A DNA stretch of 64,000 nucleotides from Niveispirillum fermenti (lineage in GTDB: Bacteria; Pseudomonadota; Alphaproteobacteria; Azospirillales; Azospirillaceae): the NCBI RefSeq assembly GCF_048066175.1, contig NZ_JBLTXA010000020.1, positions 1 through 64,000 of the forward strand, read 5' to 3'. This document shows, one piece after another, positions 61,898 through 64,000 of the stretch (within the stretch, counting starts at the first letter, position 1; every line of letters starts with the position of its first letter). The notes under the pieces were generated by a model that was given only the letters and a program-made list of their open reading frames with translations, did no database searches and was not told the origin of the DNA. The position numbers were made by a program, and so were the translations under genes.

Positions 61898-61988
61898 GTA
61901 TAAGCAGATGGCGGAACCGGCGGTGTCATGACCGATGCCGCCGGTTCATCTTGCAACCGGTTTCCCCTGACAGCGGCGGATCGAACCC

Positions 61989-63452
61989 ATGTCAGTCACC
62001 TTGACCGTAGGCGTCCTGTTGTTTCTGTCGCTGGCCGGGTTCTGGCTTGGCCGGAGCCGGGCTGTCGCCGTTGCCGGCGGCCGTGTCGCCACGCTGCATT
62101 CCGTTCCCGTCTATTACGGCTCCTATGTCGCGCTGTGGGCCGGCCTGCCGGCCCTGGTGCTGGTGCTGGCCTGGCTGGCGCTGCGCAGCCCCGTGATGGA
62201 ATGGCTGGTCCTGGACGGCCTGACGCCCGACCAGGTGGAAGCCTGGGCCCGCGTCATGCTGGCCCCGGCCGAGCTTGACACGCTGCTGGCCAACATCGCC
62301 GACGAGGCGCAGGCCCTGACCCAGACACATCGCCAGCTTCTGTTGATCAACATCAACAATCTGGCGGCCGGGCAGCCGCAATATGTCAATGCCGCCGTCA
62401 TCGATGCCCTGGCGCCCGCTGCGGCCCATCTGAACCAGCTTCGCACGCTGGCCGACTGGACCCTGTTCGGTTTCGTGGTGGCGCTGGCCGGCGGGGCGCT
62501 GGCCTATACCTGGAGCCGGATCAGCCCGGAATTGCGGGCCCGCAACAATGTCGAGCGGATCGTCACCTGGCTGCTGATCCTGTGCTCGGTCATCGCCGTC
62601 TTCACGACGGTGGGCATCGTGATGTCGCTGCTGTTCGAAAGCGTGCGCTTCTTCACCAAGGTGCCGGTGACGGAATTCCTGTTCGGCCTGCACTGGTCGC
62701 CACAGACCGCCATCCGCGCCGACCAGGTCGGCTCCTCTGGCGCCTTCGGTGCCGTGCCGCTGTTCACCGGCACCCTGCTGATCGCCACCATTGCCATGAT
62801 CGTGGCGGCGCCGGTCGGTCTGATGTCGGCCATCTATCTGTCCGAATATGCGCCCAAGCGCGTGCGGTCGCTGGTCAAGCCGGTGCTGGAGATCCTGGCC
62901 GGCGTGCCGACCGTGGTCTATGGCTTCTTCGCCATCCTGACGGTGGCCCCCTTCATCCGGGATGTCGGTGCGGCGATGGGCATCCCCATTTCCTCGCAGA
63001 GCGCGCTGGCGGCCGGCGTGGTGATGGGCGTAATGATCGTGCCCTTCGTTTCCTCCCTGGCCGACGACGTTATCACGGCGGTGCCGCAATCGCTGCGTGA
63101 CGGATCGCTGGGCCTGGGCGCCACGCGGTCGGAAACGATCAAGCAGGTGGTGCTGCCGGCGGCCCTGCCGGGCATCGTGGGCGCCATGCTGCTGGCCGTC
63201 AGCCGGGCCATCGGCGAAACGATGATCGTGGTGATGGCGGCCGGCCTTCAGGCCAACCTGACGCTGAACCCGCTGGCCAGCGTCACGACCGTGACCGTGC
63301 AGATCAAATCCATCCTGGTCGGTGACCAGGAATTCGACAGCGCCAAGACGCTGTCGGTCTTCGCCCTGGGTCTGGTCCTGTTCCTGGTGACCCTGGCGCT
63401 GAACGTGATCGCCCTCCGCATCGTCCAGAAATACCGGGAAAAATATGACTGA
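61989..63452 (+). CDS. pstC: Phosphate ABC transporter permease PstC
   Basis: A 487-residue inner-membrane permease with a long N-terminal extension (several helices and a loop of about 120 residues, VTLTVGVLLFLSLAGFWLGR onward) and a C-terminal permease core with LFTGTLLIATIAMIVAAPVG, IYLSEYAPKRVRSLVKPVLE, GVPTVVYGFFA and the ABC-binding EAA-like loop SLGLGATRSETIKQVVLPAA. It forms the membrane channel with PstA. Its stop overlaps the pstA start by eight bases. Confidence 0.95.
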   Translation: MSVTLTVGVLLFLSLAGFWLGRSRAVAVAGGRVATLHSVPVYYGSYVALWAGLPALVLVLAWLALRSPVMEWLVLDGLTPDQVEAWARVMLAPAELDTLLANIADEAQALTQTHRQLLLININNLAAGQPQYVNAAVIDALAPAAAHLNQLRTLADWTLFGFVVALAGGALAYTWSRISPELRARNNVERIVTWLLILCSVIAVFTTVGIVMSLLFESVRFFTKVPVTEFLFGLHWSPQTAIRADQVGSSGAFGAVPLFTGTLLIATIAMIVAAPVGLMSAIYLSEYAPKRVRSLVKPVLEILAGVPTVVYGFFAILTVAPFIRDVGAAMGIPISSQSALAAGVVMGVMIVPFVSSLADDVITAVPQSLRDGSLGLGATRSETIKQVVLPAALPGIVGAMLLAVSRAIGETMIVVMAAGLQANLTLNPLASVTTVTVQIKSILVGDQEFDSAKTLSVFALGLVLFLVTLALNVIALRIVQKYREKYD

Positions 63453-64000
63453 GATCGCAGAGCCGATGCAGACAGCCGCTCCCGTGTCCTTCCACACCGG
63501 CGAAGCTGCCACCCGGCGCCTGAAGGCGCGCTACGCGGCCGAACGGCGTTTCCGTATCTATGGCATCCTGGCGATCCTGTTCGCCTGCGTGATGCTGTTC
63601 ATCCTGCTGTTCACCCTGCTGAAGGAAGGCACCTCGGCCTTCTTCCAGACGGAGGTGAAGCTGGCCATCACGATGGATGCGGGCACCATCGACCCGCGCG
63701 GCACCGGCAACCCGGCCCAGTGGGACCGCGGCGCCTTCCAGGATCTGGTGAGCGATGCGCTGTACAAGGAATTTCCGGAGGTCACGGCCCGTCTGGAACG
63801 GCGCGACCTGCGCGGGCTGGTCAGCCCGGTGGCCGGCGTCTGGGTAGGCCGGCTGCTGGACAAGGACCCGTCCCTGGTCGGCCAGACGATCGAGATGTGG
63901 CTGCCCGCGTCGGACGGCATCAACCAGATCGTCAAGGGCAGCATCGACCGCAGCCTGCCGGAATCACAGCGCCGGATCGGCGACCGGCAACTGGGCTGGT
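63445..64000 (+). CDS. pstA: Phosphate ABC transporter permease PstA, cut by window edge
   Basis: The frame from the ATG at 63445 runs open to base 64000 and continues outside the window, so only about 185 residues are seen. The start MTEIAEPMQTAAPVSFHTGE is followed by a basic stretch, one membrane helix (IYGILAILFACVMLFILLF, about residues 38-56) and the N-terminal periplasmic domain of the long PstA form (DUF3333-type). The permease core lies beyond the edge. Overlap with pstC shows it belongs to the same operon. Confidence 0.93.
   Translation, partial: MTEIAEPMQTAAPVSFHTGEAATRRLKARYAAERRFRIYGILAILFACVMLFILLFTLLKEGTSAFFQTEVKLAITMDAGTIDPRGTGNPAQWDRGAFQDLVSDALYKEFPEVTARLERRDLRGLVSPVAGVWVGRLLDKDPSLVGQTIEMWLPASDGINQIVKGSIDRSLPESQRRIGDRQLGW

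Overview
The window is about 64 kb of high-GC chromosomal DNA from an alphaproteobacterium. The gene set (ubiG, lysC, proB, the rpmH-rnpA-yidD-yidC-engB block, phoR-pstSCA, maeB, an alphaproteobacterial DNA ligase/exonuclease pair) and strong GC skew at third codon positions fit Rhodospirillales. An Azospirillum/Niveispirillum-like genus is my guess, not something the sequence proves.

The left 30 kb is an accessory defence region with two apparently complete CRISPR-Cas systems. Bases 1-13727 hold a type I-G (formerly I-U) system. It has an array of 23 repeats of 36 bp cut by the window edge, a minus-strand operon (WYL regulator, unknown 219-aa protein, cas4-cas1 fusion, cas2) that runs into the array leader, and a plus-strand effector operon (csb1, csb2, cas3 with C-terminal HD, and a short fourth protein). 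Between the two operons lies a 1.0-kb structured region. It contains a lone, diverged copy of the array repeat whose stem differences are compensatory, placed inside what looks like a discrete minus-strand small RNA gene with promoter and U-tract. This is the best candidate for something undescribed here: a crRNA-like regulatory RNA. Bases 18309-30302 hold a type I-E system: cas3 divergent from cas8e-cse2-cas7e-cas5e-cas6e-cas1-cas2, then an array of 44 repeats at an exact 61-bp period.

Between the two systems (14009-18153) is a wrecked gene cluster: an intact periplasmic TPR protein, deletion remnants of an SDR, a haem-oxygenase-fold iron enzyme and an AMP-forming ligase, a thermostable-hemolysin-like protein, a 5'-truncated and frameshifted TonB receptor, and an IS5-type transposase scrap.

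From 30.5 kb on, the content is mainly ordinary chromosome: SDR/TetR pair with two palindromic operators, ubiG, lysC, two nitronate-monooxygenase-like enzymes, proB, a CinA-like protein, psuG, the rpmH-rnpA-yidD-yidC-engB block, a PepSY-response regulator-kinase operon, two glycosyltransferase-like membrane proteins, a DNA ligase/exonuclease/AbgT operon, maeB, phoR and the start of the pst operon with a Pho-box candidate.

Three intergenic sites (13826-13980, 40697-40868, 51736-51895) carry copies of one multi-hairpin element. The order of hairpins and some linker bases are conserved while the stems change with pairing kept, so this looks like a dispersed structured repeat family. No tRNA or rRNA gene was recognised.
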